From Candidatus Aerophobota bacterium (GTDB lineage: Bacteria > Aerophobota > Aerophobia > Aerophobales > B3-G15), in the NCBI GenBank assembly GCA_030607715.1, contig JAUWJM010000015.1:1-17573 (forward strand): a stretch of 17,573 bases of DNA, in the 5' to 3' direction. The notes below the pieces were generated by a model. The model was not told the origin of the DNA. It did not search any database and was given only the letters and a program-made list of their open reading frames with translations. Positions within the stretch are counted from its first letter, which is position 1, and each line of letters begins with the position of its first letter. The position numbers and the translations under genes were made by a program. Shown here in pieces: positions 1 through 6,572 of this stretch.

Positions 1-65
1 GGTCCCTGCGGGGGAGCAAAGGATGGAAAGTGTGAGGTAAATCCAGATCTTGACTGCGCCTGGAT
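1..65 (+). repeat. Copy 1 of duplicated MetV zinc/FeS-motif coding segment
   Basis: Matches 1943-2007 at 60 of 65 bases by direct reading, with 46 of the first 47 identical. It codes the GPCGGAKDGKCEVNP motif in the fusion protein. Similarity falls sharply after base 65, although the proteins remain alignable to RDYSK/RDHSK. This indicates paralogous MetV domains with recent duplication or gene conversion of the motif. Confidence 0.8.
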
Positions 66-1515
66 AAAAATTTATGAGCGAGTTAAAAAACAGGGGAAAA
101 AGTTTGTCTTAGAATCTGTCCAAATAAGAGATTACTCTAAGCCCTCTTTAAAACTTAAAAGTAATTTATCCTTACAAAATCAAACCCTTAGAGGCGAGGG
201 GTTTTATGGAGGGTTGCATCCCTTAGAGAAAAAAGAGGAAACTGAGAACAAAGAAATAGAGAATTTCCCGGAACCGAAAACAGCAGTTATCTTTCTTTCT
301 CAGCATACCGGCAGAAGAGCCAAATCTTTAGTTAAATTAGGCGATAAGGTAAAGGTTGGACAGAAGATTGGAGAAGCTGATGGTTTTATTTCCTCCCCCA
401 TTCATTCAAGCATAAGTGGGAAGGTTACATCTATTGAGAAAAGAATTCATCCGACACTTGGGAAGGAGGATTTAGCTATAGTAATAGAAAATGATGGGAA
501 AAATGAGCTTGATCCTTTAATTCGGCCTGATAAGGATTTTGAGAGTCTGTCAAAAACGGACTTACTAAAAATAATAAGGGAGAAGGGAATTGTTGGTCTT
601 GGCGGAGCAATGTTTCCAACCTATGTAAAGCTTTCCTCTCCCAAAAGAATAGATACTTTAATTGTAAATGGATGTGAATGTGAGCCTTATTTAAATAGCG
701 ATAACAGAATTATGATTGAGTATCCAAAAGAAATTTTTACAGGAATAAGACTCGTTCAAAAAATTTTAGGAGTTAATAATATTTTTATAGGAGTTGAGGA
801 TAATAAATCTGAAGCTATGAAAGCTTTAAATAATTTTTCAGATAAATCCTTACCTGTTAAGATAGTTAGCTTAAAGACCAAGTATCCTCAAGGTGCAGAA
901 AAAATACTAATTAAAAGAATCCTGGGTAGAGAGGTTCCTGAAAAAGGGCTTCCCTTGGATGTTGGAGTGGTAGTTTTAAATGTTAGCACAATCTTTGCTA
1001 TTTATCAGGCAGTGGTAAAGGGGACTCCTTTATTCAAAAGAGTTGTAACAGTATCCGGGGAAGGCTTAACCCGACCAGGAAATTACTGGATTAAGATAGG
1101 GACTCCATTTAAAGATATTATTGAGCATTGTTGGGATAAAAAAGGGGAAAGGTTCCTGGGAAAATACGAGTTAAAAATGGGTGGTCCAATGATGGGAATT
1201 TCTCAGGAAAGTTTAGATTCGTCCCTTATAAAAGGAACAACCGGTCTTGTCATCTTAAAAAAGGCCCTTGTAGAGGTTTCCGAGGAAAGAGACTGTATAA
1301 AGTGTGGTCGTTGTGTAGAAGTTTGTCCTGAGCAGCTTTATCCTCTTTACTATGTTTTTTATGGGAAAAGAGGTGAGATGGAAAAGGCAATTGGTTACAA
1401 TGTACAGAATTGTGTAGAATGTGGATGTTGTGAATCAATCTGTTCTTCAAAAATTTCCCTTTTAAGTTTTATTAAGAAGGAGAAAGATTATGCTTGTAGT
1501 TCAAATAAAGCCTGA
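1..1515 (+). CDS. rnfC2: MetV-type C-terminal domain fused to RnfC2-like NADH-oxidising subunit of methylene-THF reductase (5' partial)
   Basis: The frame is open from base 1 to the TGA at 1513, so the 5' end lies outside the window. The first ~45 residues are the end of an MTHFR_C/MetV domain (GPCGGAKDGKCEVNP, then DCAW). A linker of about 25 residues leads into an RnfC protein starting near FYGGLHPLEKK. Next come the barrel-sandwich/SLBB-like segment (LVKLGDKVKVGQKIGEADG, PIHSSISGKV) and the Complex I 51-kDa-like nucleotide-binding region (GLGGAMFPTYVKL, VNGCECEP). Two CxxCxxCxxxC 4Fe-4S motifs lie at nt 1294-1326 and 1411-1443. RnfC2 in acetogens is thought to oxidise NADH and pass electrons to MetV/MetF. 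metV and metF follow directly, supporting that role. A TTG at 214 could start a stand-alone RnfC2, but its spacing to upstream purine runs (GGAGGG abuts it) is poor, so I favour the fusion. RnfC identity is very secure; the fusion is likely. Confidence 0.85.
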   Translation, partial: GPCGGAKDGKCEVNPDLDCAWIKIYERVKKQGKKFVLESVQIRDYSKPSLKLKSNLSLQNQTLRGEGFYGGLHPLEKKEETENKEIENFPEPKTAVIFLSQHTGRRAKSLVKLGDKVKVGQKIGEADGFISSPIHSSISGKVTSIEKRIHPTLGKEDLAIVIENDGKNELDPLIRPDKDFESLSKTDLLKIIREKGIVGLGGAMFPTYVKLSSPKRIDTLIVNGCECEPYLNSDNRIMIEYPKEIFTGIRLVQKILGVNNIFIGVEDNKSEAMKALNNFSDKSLPVKIVSLKTKYPQGAEKILIKRILGREVPEKGLPLDVGVVVLNVSTIFAIYQAVVKGTPLFKRVVTVSGEGLTRPGNYWIKIGTPFKDIIEHCWDKKGERFLGKYELKMGGPMMGISQESLDSSLIKGTTGLVILKKALVEVSEERDCIKCGRCVEVCPEQLYPLYYVFYGKRGEMEKAIGYNVQNCVECGCCESICSSKISLLSFIKKEKDYACSSNKA

Positions 1516-2128
1516 GGAAGAGTTCCTGCCAAAAATTTCAGAGAAAAAGATTTTTATCTTTGTATGTATAGGTTGTGAGGAAGTTTACTTTCCCAGGGAA
1601 GATGTAGAAAAGTTTATAGATAATTTAAAGGAGGAAACTACTGGGAAGGCCTTTCTTGATTATCTTTGCAATAGGGAATTTGTCAGGGAATATATCAAAG
1701 GATATAAAAAGCAAATAGAAAGTGCGGATGCAATTCTTGTTTTCTCCTGTGGAGTGGGAGCTCAGGTTGTCTCCTCGCTATTGGAGGACAAGACTGTCTA
1801 TACAGGTTGCGATACTCTTTATTTAAATGGATTTCAAGGACTAACCACTCAAGAGTTTAACTGTAATCAATGTGGGCAGTGTTACCTTAACTACACTGGA
1901 GGAATTTGCCCTATTACAAACTGCGCTAAATCTCTTTTAAATGGTCCCTGTGGGGGAGCAAAGGATGGAAAGTGTGAGGTAAATCCAGAAGCTGACTGTG
2001 CCTGGATTTTAATTTACAAGAGATTGGAAAAAATAGGAAAATTGGATATATTAAAAAAGAATTTGTTGTTAAGAGATCACTCTAAGATAATTACAGAATC
2101 TCTATCACGGGAGGAAATTAAAAAATGA
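1490..2128 (+). CDS. metV: MetV, MTHFR C-terminal family subunit of methylene-THF reductase
   Basis: A 212-residue protein of the MTHFR_C (MetV) family, the small FeS/zinc-carrying partner that binds MetF in acetogen methylene-tetrahydrofolate reductases. The N-terminal half is a small alpha/beta domain (residues about 20-115, with CIGCEE and FSCGVGAQVV). The C-terminal half is rich in cysteine: C125-x2-C-x2-C, then GGICPITNCAKSLLNGPCGG and DGKCEVNPEADCAW. These are expected ligands for FeS/zinc. The ATG at 1490 has AAGGAG seven bases upstream and overlaps the end of the RnfC2 gene by 26 nt; the stop overlaps the metF start (ATGA), so the three genes are probably translationally coupled. This is the second MetV domain in the operon, because the upstream RnfC2 protein carries another copy of the C-terminal half. 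Confidence 0.93.
   Translation: MLVVQIKPEEEFLPKISEKKIFIFVCIGCEEVYFPREDVEKFIDNLKEETTGKAFLDYLCNREFVREYIKGYKKQIESADAILVFSCGVGAQVVSSLLEDKTVYTGCDTLYLNGFQGLTTQEFNCNQCGQCYLNYTGGICPITNCAKSLLNGPCGGAKDGKCEVNPEADCAWILIYKRLEKIGKLDILKKNLLLRDHSKIITESLSREEIKK
1943..2007 (+). repeat. Copy 2 of duplicated MetV zinc/FeS-motif coding segment
   Basis: Direct repeat of bases 1-65 (60 of 65 identical), within the free-standing metV gene and coding the same GPCGGAKDGKCEVNP motif. It is a homologous coding repeat, not a mobile element. Confidence 0.8.
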
Positions 2129-3000
2129 ACTTTTCTGAGAAGCTAAAAAAAGGAAAATTTCTTATTACCTCTGAGATAGGTCCTCCTAAGGGAACAAATA
2201 TTGGTAAGAATTTGGATGAAGCAGAACTTTTAAAAGGGAAAGTGGATGGGTTTAATGTTACTGATTTGCAAAGCTCAGTAATGAGACTTGGCTCCTTAGC
2301 AGTATGCCATCTTTTAGTAGAAAGAGATTTGGAGCCAATCTTTCAGATAACCTGTAGAGATAGAAATAGGTTAGCTCTTCAGTCAGATTTAATTTCAGCT
2401 TATGTGCTGGGAATAGAAAATGTTTTGTGTCTTACCGGTGATCATACTCTTCTGGGAGATCACCCTCAATCAAAACCAGTTTTTGACCTTGATTCAGTAA
2501 GTCTTTTAAGTGTAGCAAGAACTCTTAGGGAAGGGAAAGATATGGTGGGAAATGAGTTAGATGGCTCTCCCAATTTTTGTCTGGGAGCAGTGGCTAATCC
2601 AGGAGCAGACCCTCTTGAGCCTCAAGTAATTAAAATGGAGCTAAAAGCAAAGGCTGGGGCTCAGTTCTTTCAGACTCAAGCTGTGTATGATATTAAAGAG
2701 TTTGAACAGTTTATTCGGGCAACAGAACACATTAAAGTTCCTATAATGGCCGGTATAGTTCTTTTAAAGTCAGCAGGTATGGCAAGATTTATGAATGCTA
2801 ATGTGGCCGGTGTATTTGTTCCCGAAGATTTAATTAAAATAATGGCCGCAGCACCTAAAAAGGAACGTCCTAAAAAGAGTATTGAAATAGCAGCATCTTT
2901 AATAAAGGAGCTTAAGGGAATGTGCCAGGGAATACATATCATGTCTCTGGGATGGGATAGGTATGTTCCCGATGTTTTGGAAAAAGCAGAACTAATTTAA
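2125..3000 (+). CDS. metF: MetF, 5,10-methylenetetrahydrofolate reductase
   Basis: A 291-residue TIM-barrel flavoprotein that reduces methylene-THF to methyl-THF in the methyl branch of the Wood-Ljungdahl pathway. Recognisable MTHFR segments are FLITSEIGPPKG (E17 matches the catalytic glutamate position of the family), VDGFNVTDLQSS, PIFQITCRDRNRLALQSDL and NVLCLTGDH. The later parts FCLGAVANPGADP, KAGAQFFQTQAVYD and VPIMAGIVLL also fit. Its length is close to bacterial MetF. It starts at ATG 2125, overlapping the metV stop, with GGGAGGAAA upstream. It follows RnfC2 and MetV, the arrangement of the NADH-dependent three-subunit MTHFR of Acetobacterium woodii, so NADH is the probable donor (inference). 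No clear terminator follows: only a run of eight T at 3014-3021 without a convincing stem. Confidence 0.96.
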   Translation: MNFSEKLKKGKFLITSEIGPPKGTNIGKNLDEAELLKGKVDGFNVTDLQSSVMRLGSLAVCHLLVERDLEPIFQITCRDRNRLALQSDLISAYVLGIENVLCLTGDHTLLGDHPQSKPVFDLDSVSLLSVARTLREGKDMVGNELDGSPNFCLGAVANPGADPLEPQVIKMELKAKAGAQFFQTQAVYDIKEFEQFIRATEHIKVPIMAGIVLLKSAGMARFMNANVAGVFVPEDLIKIMAAAPKKERPKKSIEIAASLIKELKGMCQGIHIMSLGWDRYVPDVLEKAELI

Positions 3001-3028
3001 GCTATATTGGAAATTTTTTTTGTTCGGC

Positions 3029-3057
3029 TTGACAAAAAAAGTTTAGTTTGGTATAAT
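3029..3057 (+). promoter_or_regulatory. Sigma70-type promoter of the hydrogenase-Mrp operon
   Basis: TTGACA at 3029-3034 and TATAAT at 3052-3057 are both perfect consensus boxes with a 17-nt spacer. Transcription would begin near 3064. It sits in the only long gap of the window, just upstream of the sulfhydrogenase beta-like gene, so it probably drives the downstream cluster separately from the metV-metF operon. Confidence 0.85.
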
Positions 3058-3195
3058 CTGTGAATGTGCTCACAATCTCAAACTTTGTAAAAACTGTAAA
3101 AGTCTTAGATCTCTTGCTAATAAGGAAATTGGGATGTATCTTGCAGAATTTAGATGTGGTAAAACTATTGTAATGTTTTTTATAAAGGAAAAAAG
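3058..3195 (+). other. 5' leader of the hydrogenase operon, with possible small cysteine-containing ORF
   Basis: About 130 nt between the probable transcription start and the ATG at 3196. I see no clear hairpin, riboswitch consensus or operator. One frame is open from 3047 and ends in a TGA at 3197-3199 that overlaps the next ATG. It would encode cysteines in a CxC-x6-CxxC pattern (nt 3059-3097), but has no standard start before ATG 3134. That ATG is preceded by AAGGAA and would give a 21-residue peptide beginning MYLAEFRCGKTIV. This may be a coupling leader peptide or chance; I do not call it a gene. Confidence 0.35.
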
Positions 3196-4260
3196 ATGAA
3201 GGAGCTTTTACTCTCAAAAGCTAATTATCTACAATTTATTCAGAATTTATCGGCTCGGTTTTCTCTTTATGCTCCTGTGCAAAAAGAGGATTTTCTCTTT
3301 TTTCAGAAAGTGAGCAAAGAAAATATAGATAAGATAGAAATTGATACCAGAAGAGCTATTCATCCCTTAAAGTCTTTTTTCATTCCTGCCCATCGTAAGG
3401 TAGGTGAGTATTTTACTTCGCTCTTAGAGCCAGAAAAAGAGGAGGACAGGATTATTTTAGGAGCAAAGAATTGCGACCTTAATGCCTTAAAAATATTAGA
3501 TAGTGTATATTCTGGAGAAAAATTTGGCCAGGAATATAAAGACCCTTTTTATATTCAGGCACGAGAAAGAACTATACTTATTAGCAGTGATTGCACCCGC
3601 CCTGATGAGGTTTGTTTTTGTACCCTAGTTGGATCAAAACCTTTTCCTGAGGAAGGTTTTGACTTGAATTTTTCCCCCTTACCGGAAGGTTTTGTAGTCC
3701 AGGTGGGCTCAGAAAAAGGAGAGAGGTTAATTAAAAAATACGAGAGCCTTTTTTCCTCTGTTGACCAGGATATGATTAAGAAAAGGCAGAGGAACAGAGA
3801 AAAAACATTTAATCTAATAGAAAAGATAAATAAAGAGTTTAAAACAGCAGCTTCTTATAGAGAACTGATAAATGACAGTTATGATTCTCCTGTGTGGAAA
3901 GAACACAGTGAGGCCTGTGTTGGTTGTGGTGGATGTAATCAGATATGTCCAACCTGCAGGTGCTTTTTACTCTCGGATAAAAAAGAGGGAGAAAAATACA
4001 AGAGGTTTTATCTCTGGGATGCCTGTCTTTTAACTGGATTTGCTCGGGTAGCAGGAGGGGCCAATCCCAGATCCGGGCTCTTCCAAAGATTTGCTAATCG
4101 ACTTTTATGTAAATTTTACTTCTTTCCTGAGAACATAGCCCTTGATGCCTGCACTGGATGCGGTAGATGTATAGCCGTATGTATTGGTAAGATTGATATG
4201 CGAAAAGTTTTTAGAGACCTTGCTGTGGAAAGAAAAATACCGGTAGGTCTAGAAAGATGA
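3196..4260 (+). CDS. Sulfhydrogenase beta subunit-like 4Fe-4S protein (HydB/AsrA family)
   Basis: A 354-residue iron-sulfur protein like the beta subunit of Pyrococcus sulfhydrogenase and AsrA of anaerobic sulfite reductase. In those enzymes it relays electrons between a flavin/NAD(P) subunit and the catalytic centre. The N-terminal domain has the family signatures GAKNCDLNALKILD, DPFYIQARERTILISSDCT and CFCTLVGSKP, followed by FVVQVGSEKGE. Near the C-terminus are two 4Fe-4S motifs: C241-x2-C-x2-C-x3-C (followed by PTC254 and C256) and C319-x2-C-x2-C-x3-C. It starts at ATG 3196 with AAAGGAAA upstream, and its stop overlaps the start of the gamma-like gene. No HydD/HydA NiFe subunits are in the window, so it probably serves the group 4 hydrogenase encoded downstream (inference). 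Confidence 0.88.
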   Translation: MKELLLSKANYLQFIQNLSARFSLYAPVQKEDFLFFQKVSKENIDKIEIDTRRAIHPLKSFFIPAHRKVGEYFTSLLEPEKEEDRIILGAKNCDLNALKILDSVYSGEKFGQEYKDPFYIQARERTILISSDCTRPDEVCFCTLVGSKPFPEEGFDLNFSPLPEGFVVQVGSEKGERLIKKYESLFSSVDQDMIKKRQRNREKTFNLIEKINKEFKTAASYRELINDSYDSPVWKEHSEACVGCGGCNQICPTCRCFLLSDKKEGEKYKRFYLWDACLLTGFARVAGGANPRSGLFQRFANRLLCKFYFFPENIALDACTGCGRCIAVCIGKIDMRKVFRDLAVERKIPVGLER

Positions 4261-5090
4261 ACAATCCCTATCAACCAATAAAAGCTGAAATTTTAGAGGT
4301 TATTCCCGAAACATCTGGGATAAAGACATTTGTTTTAAAACCGGAGGATCATTTTAAATTTGAGGCAGGTCAGTTTATTCAACTAACAGTTCCAGGAGTT
4401 GGCGAGGGACCCTTTACCCCTTCCTCCTCTCCTTATGAGTTAGAAAAAATAGAAGTTACCATTATGCAAGTGGGAAAGGTCACCTCTTCTTTACATAATA
4501 TGAGAAAAGGGGATCTGGTAGGAATTCGTGGCCCATATGGTAACGAATACCCGATAATTAAGTGGAAGAACAAGGAGGTTTTAATTGTTGGGGGAGGAGT
4601 GGGCCTGGCGCCTCTTAGATCACTTTTTTTATCTTTAATCCATAATATCAGTGACTTTAAGAAAATTGTTTTTTGTTATGGAGCAAAGACTCCTCAGGAT
4701 ATTATATATAAGGAAGCTATTTTAGATAGATGGCAAAAAGAATTTGGGAGAAATGTTTCTTTTCGGATAACAGTGGACAGGGGAGATGAGAAATGGAAGG
4801 GTAAGGTAGGACTTGTTACCACAACTCTTGATGGTATTGATAAGGAGATAAGCAGTATCCCTGAAAGTGTAAGCGTGGTGTGTGGTCCTCCTGTGATGAT
4901 GAAGTTTACCACTTTGAAGTTACTTGATGTAGGATACAAACCGAAAGATATTTATCTTTCTATGGAAAAAAATATGTCCTGTGGGATAGGTAAATGTGGT
5001 CACTGCCAGTTAGGAAAATTCCTGGTTTGTAGAGATGGCCCTGTCTTTACCTATGATCGGTTGAAAGATATCCCTGGGATTTGGGATTAG
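4257..5090 (+). CDS. Sulfhydrogenase gamma subunit-like FAD/NAD(P)/2Fe-2S oxidoreductase (HydG/AsrB family)
   Basis: A 277-residue ferredoxin reductase-type protein. An N-terminal FAD-binding barrel contains FEAGQFIQLTVPGVGEGPF with TPSSSP, then KGDLVGIRGPYGNEYP. The NAD(P)-binding domain has GGGVGLAPLRSL and VCGPPVMM. At the C-terminus a 2Fe-2S motif has the spacing C-x4-C-x2-C-x7-C (CGIGKCGHC, then C in LVCRDGPVF), as in PyrK and sulfhydrogenase gamma subunits. The protein should exchange electrons between NAD(P)H and the beta-like partner, whose gene overlaps by 4 nt (ATGA), implying a stable heterodimer. NADH versus NADPH preference cannot be judged by eye. Together the pair would connect the hydrogenase complex to the pyridine nucleotide pool. 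Confidence 0.9.
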   Translation: MNNPYQPIKAEILEVIPETSGIKTFVLKPEDHFKFEAGQFIQLTVPGVGEGPFTPSSSPYELEKIEVTIMQVGKVTSSLHNMRKGDLVGIRGPYGNEYPIIKWKNKEVLIVGGGVGLAPLRSLFLSLIHNISDFKKIVFCYGAKTPQDIIYKEAILDRWQKEFGRNVSFRITVDRGDEKWKGKVGLVTTTLDGIDKEISSIPESVSVVCGPPVMMKFTTLKLLDVGYKPKDIYLSMEKNMSCGIGKCGHCQLGKFLVCRDGPVFTYDRLKDIPGIWD

Positions 5091-5094
5091 GAGG
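5090..5094 (+). promoter_or_regulatory. Ribosome binding site fixing a TTG start
   Basis: GGAGG overlaps the end of the preceding gene and lies 5 nt before the TTG at 5100. There is no in-frame ATG nearby, so the TTG start is the best choice. Confidence 0.75.
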
Positions 5095-5099
5095 TATAA

Positions 5100-5591
5100 T
5101 TGGCAAAAACTCTTTTTATAGATCTGGATAAGATTAACCGGGAATGGAAAAATCTTGATCTTAAATGCAGTTATCCTTATCATTTCAATAATAACGGTAT
5201 TTTAAATCTGCGTGAATGGATTGCTTTCCAGATAATCTGTAGAAAGTGTGAGGATTATCCCTGTGTTCATGCCTGTAGGTATGAGGCTCTGGAAAGAATT
5301 GAAGAAACAGGTATCATTACCAGAAACAACTGTTTGTGTGTTTCTTGTAAATCCTGTGCAGTAACCTGTCCCTTTGGAACGATATATATGGAAATACTAC
5401 CCTTTCTTACCTTCCACTGCGATCTATGTAAGGGGAGATTAAAGAATGGTGAGGAGCCTCTATGCGTAAAGGGGAGTGATGGTGCTATAAAGTACGGAGA
5501 ATTTAAAGAAGATAAAGAGAAGAACATTTTCCAGGTAGGAGAGGTAGTGGTTAAGGTTATACCGTGGAAAAGGGAATTAGTTGCCAAATGA
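5100..5591 (+). CDS. HycB/CooF-like 4Fe-4S electron transfer protein
   Basis: A 163-residue ferredoxin-like protein of the DMSO reductase FeS-subunit/HycB/CooF type. Cysteines group as C47-x2-C-x4-C-x3-C, C80-x2-C-x2-C-x3-C followed by PFG, and C107-x2-C with C122. This supports two to three cubane clusters. Such proteins shuttle electrons between an input enzyme (CO dehydrogenase, formate dehydrogenase) and a membrane [NiFe] hydrogenase. Here it lies between the HydB/HydG-like pair and the NuoH-like membrane subunit, so it is the natural wire from the NAD(P)H module to the membrane complex (inference). The start is TTG, chosen from the GGAGG at 5090. No signal peptide is visible; the location is probably cytoplasmic. 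Confidence 0.85.
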   Translation: MAKTLFIDLDKINREWKNLDLKCSYPYHFNNNGILNLREWIAFQIICRKCEDYPCVHACRYEALERIEETGIITRNNCLCVSCKSCAVTCPFGTIYMEILPFLTFHCDLCKGRLKNGEEPLCVKGSDGAIKYGEFKEDKEKNIFQVGEVVVKVIPWKRELVAK

Positions 5592-5599
5592 GGTAAATA

Positions 5600-6541
5600 A
5601 TGATGAAGGAGATTCCTTTGGCTTTATTGTCTTTCCTGGTTTTCCCTGGCTTTCTTTTTACTGCTGTTGTTGGACTTTTTGTCGCCTGGGTAGATAGAAA
5701 AGTTACTGCTCGACTTCAATGGAGAGTTGGTCCACCCTGGTATCAGAATTTTATTGACTTTTTTAAGTTAATGGGTAAGGAGACAATAATTCCTTCTGCT
5801 GCTCGTAGGATTACTTTTCTCTTGGCTCCTCTTATTGGTCTTATTGGTATTACTTTGGTTTCCCTCATACTCTGGCAAATGAATATTTATCCTGACAGCA
5901 CATTTCTCGGGGATCTCATTGTAGTTCTCTACATTTCCATACTTCCTTCTTTAGCTCTCATTATAGGAGGGTCAGCTTCAGGAAATCCTCTTGCTTCACT
6001 GGGGGCAAGCAGAGAGATGAAGCTCATATTAGCCTATGAACTTCCTTTTATTTTAGCCATTTTTACCCCCATTGTCATTATAAAGGATATAAGAATAGGC
6101 TCTATTGTAGCTTACCAGGTGAATAACGGTATGATGTTTACCCATCATTTATCCTCGCTTATTGCACTAATAGTTGCCTTTGTTTGCATGCAGGCAAAAC
6201 TTGCCCTTGTTCCTTTTGATATGCCTGAGGCTGAACAGGAGATTATGGCTGGTCCTTTAATTGAATATTCAGGCCCACCTCTTGCTCTTTTTAAGCTTAC
6301 AAAAGCTATGATGCTTTTTGCTCTTCCTGTATTTCTAATTACTGTTTTTGCTGGTGGAATGAGATTTAATGGAATTCAAGCTATCTTTTCGGTTATAAAG
6401 TATCTCGTGATTTTAATATTAATAGTTCTGGTAAAGAATACCAATCCTCGTCTGAGGATAGATCAAGCTCTTAAGTTTTTCTGGCTTAGAATGTTTCCTC
6501 TGGCAATCATTGGTTTTATACTGGCTCTTGTTGGAATTTAA
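5600..6541 (+). CDS. NuoH/MbhM-like membrane subunit of group 4 hydrogenase
   Basis: A 313-residue polytopic membrane protein of the complex I subunit 1 family, which forms the membrane anchor next to the hydrogenase module and the entry to the ion path. Diagnostic segments are ERK-like VDRKVTARLQWRVGPPWYQ near residues 30-48, KLMGKETIIP, and the conserved acidic loop LVPFDMPEAEQEIMAGPLIE followed by YSG. Its length is typical. ATG 5600 is preceded by GAGGTAAAT and followed at once by a second ATG (5603), which could be the true start. The gene is split from its NuoB/C/D partners by a flavoprotein gene, which is not usual in Mbh or Ech operons. Confidence 0.93.
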   Translation: MMKEIPLALLSFLVFPGFLFTAVVGLFVAWVDRKVTARLQWRVGPPWYQNFIDFFKLMGKETIIPSAARRITFLLAPLIGLIGITLVSLILWQMNIYPDSTFLGDLIVVLYISILPSLALIIGGSASGNPLASLGASREMKLILAYELPFILAIFTPIVIIKDIRIGSIVAYQVNNGMMFTHHLSSLIALIVAFVCMQAKLALVPFDMPEAEQEIMAGPLIEYSGPPLALFKLTKAMMLFALPVFLITVFAGGMRFNGIQAIFSVIKYLVILILIVLVKNTNPRLRIDQALKFFWLRMFPLAIIGFILALVGI

Positions 6542-6557
6542 AAAAATTAATTTAAAA

Positions 6558-6565
6558 AAAGGAGA
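6558..6565 (+). promoter_or_regulatory. Ribosome binding site deciding the start of the flavoprotein
   Basis: AAAGGAGA lies 7 nt before ATG 6573. It supports this start over the GTG-type upstream start at 6510, which lies inside the NuoH-like gene. Confidence 0.75.
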
Positions 6566-6572
6566 TATTAGA

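Noticed and set aside
214..1515. Stand-alone RnfC2 starting at TTG 214
   Set aside because: The frame is open back to base 1 and codes a recognisable MetV motif; GGAGGG directly abuts the TTG with no spacer and the RnfC signature already starts upstream (GFYGG).
3001..3025. Rho-independent terminator after metF
   Set aside because: There is a run of eight T at 3014-3021, but only 3-4 bp weak stems with no GC content precede it.
3002..3217. Minus-strand ORF across the promoter gap
   Set aside because: Low-complexity translation with no recognisable domain and no ribosome site on that strand; other antisense ORFs likewise shadow strong plus-strand genes.
5095..5100. TATAAT before the CooF-like gene as a promoter
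   Set aside because: It lies between GGAGG and the TTG start and has no -35 partner; it is a Shine-Dalgarno spacer.
6510..6572. Upstream extension of the flavoprotein reading frame
   Set aside because: It runs inside the NuoH-like gene, has no family similarity, and a good ribosome binding site serves ATG 6573.
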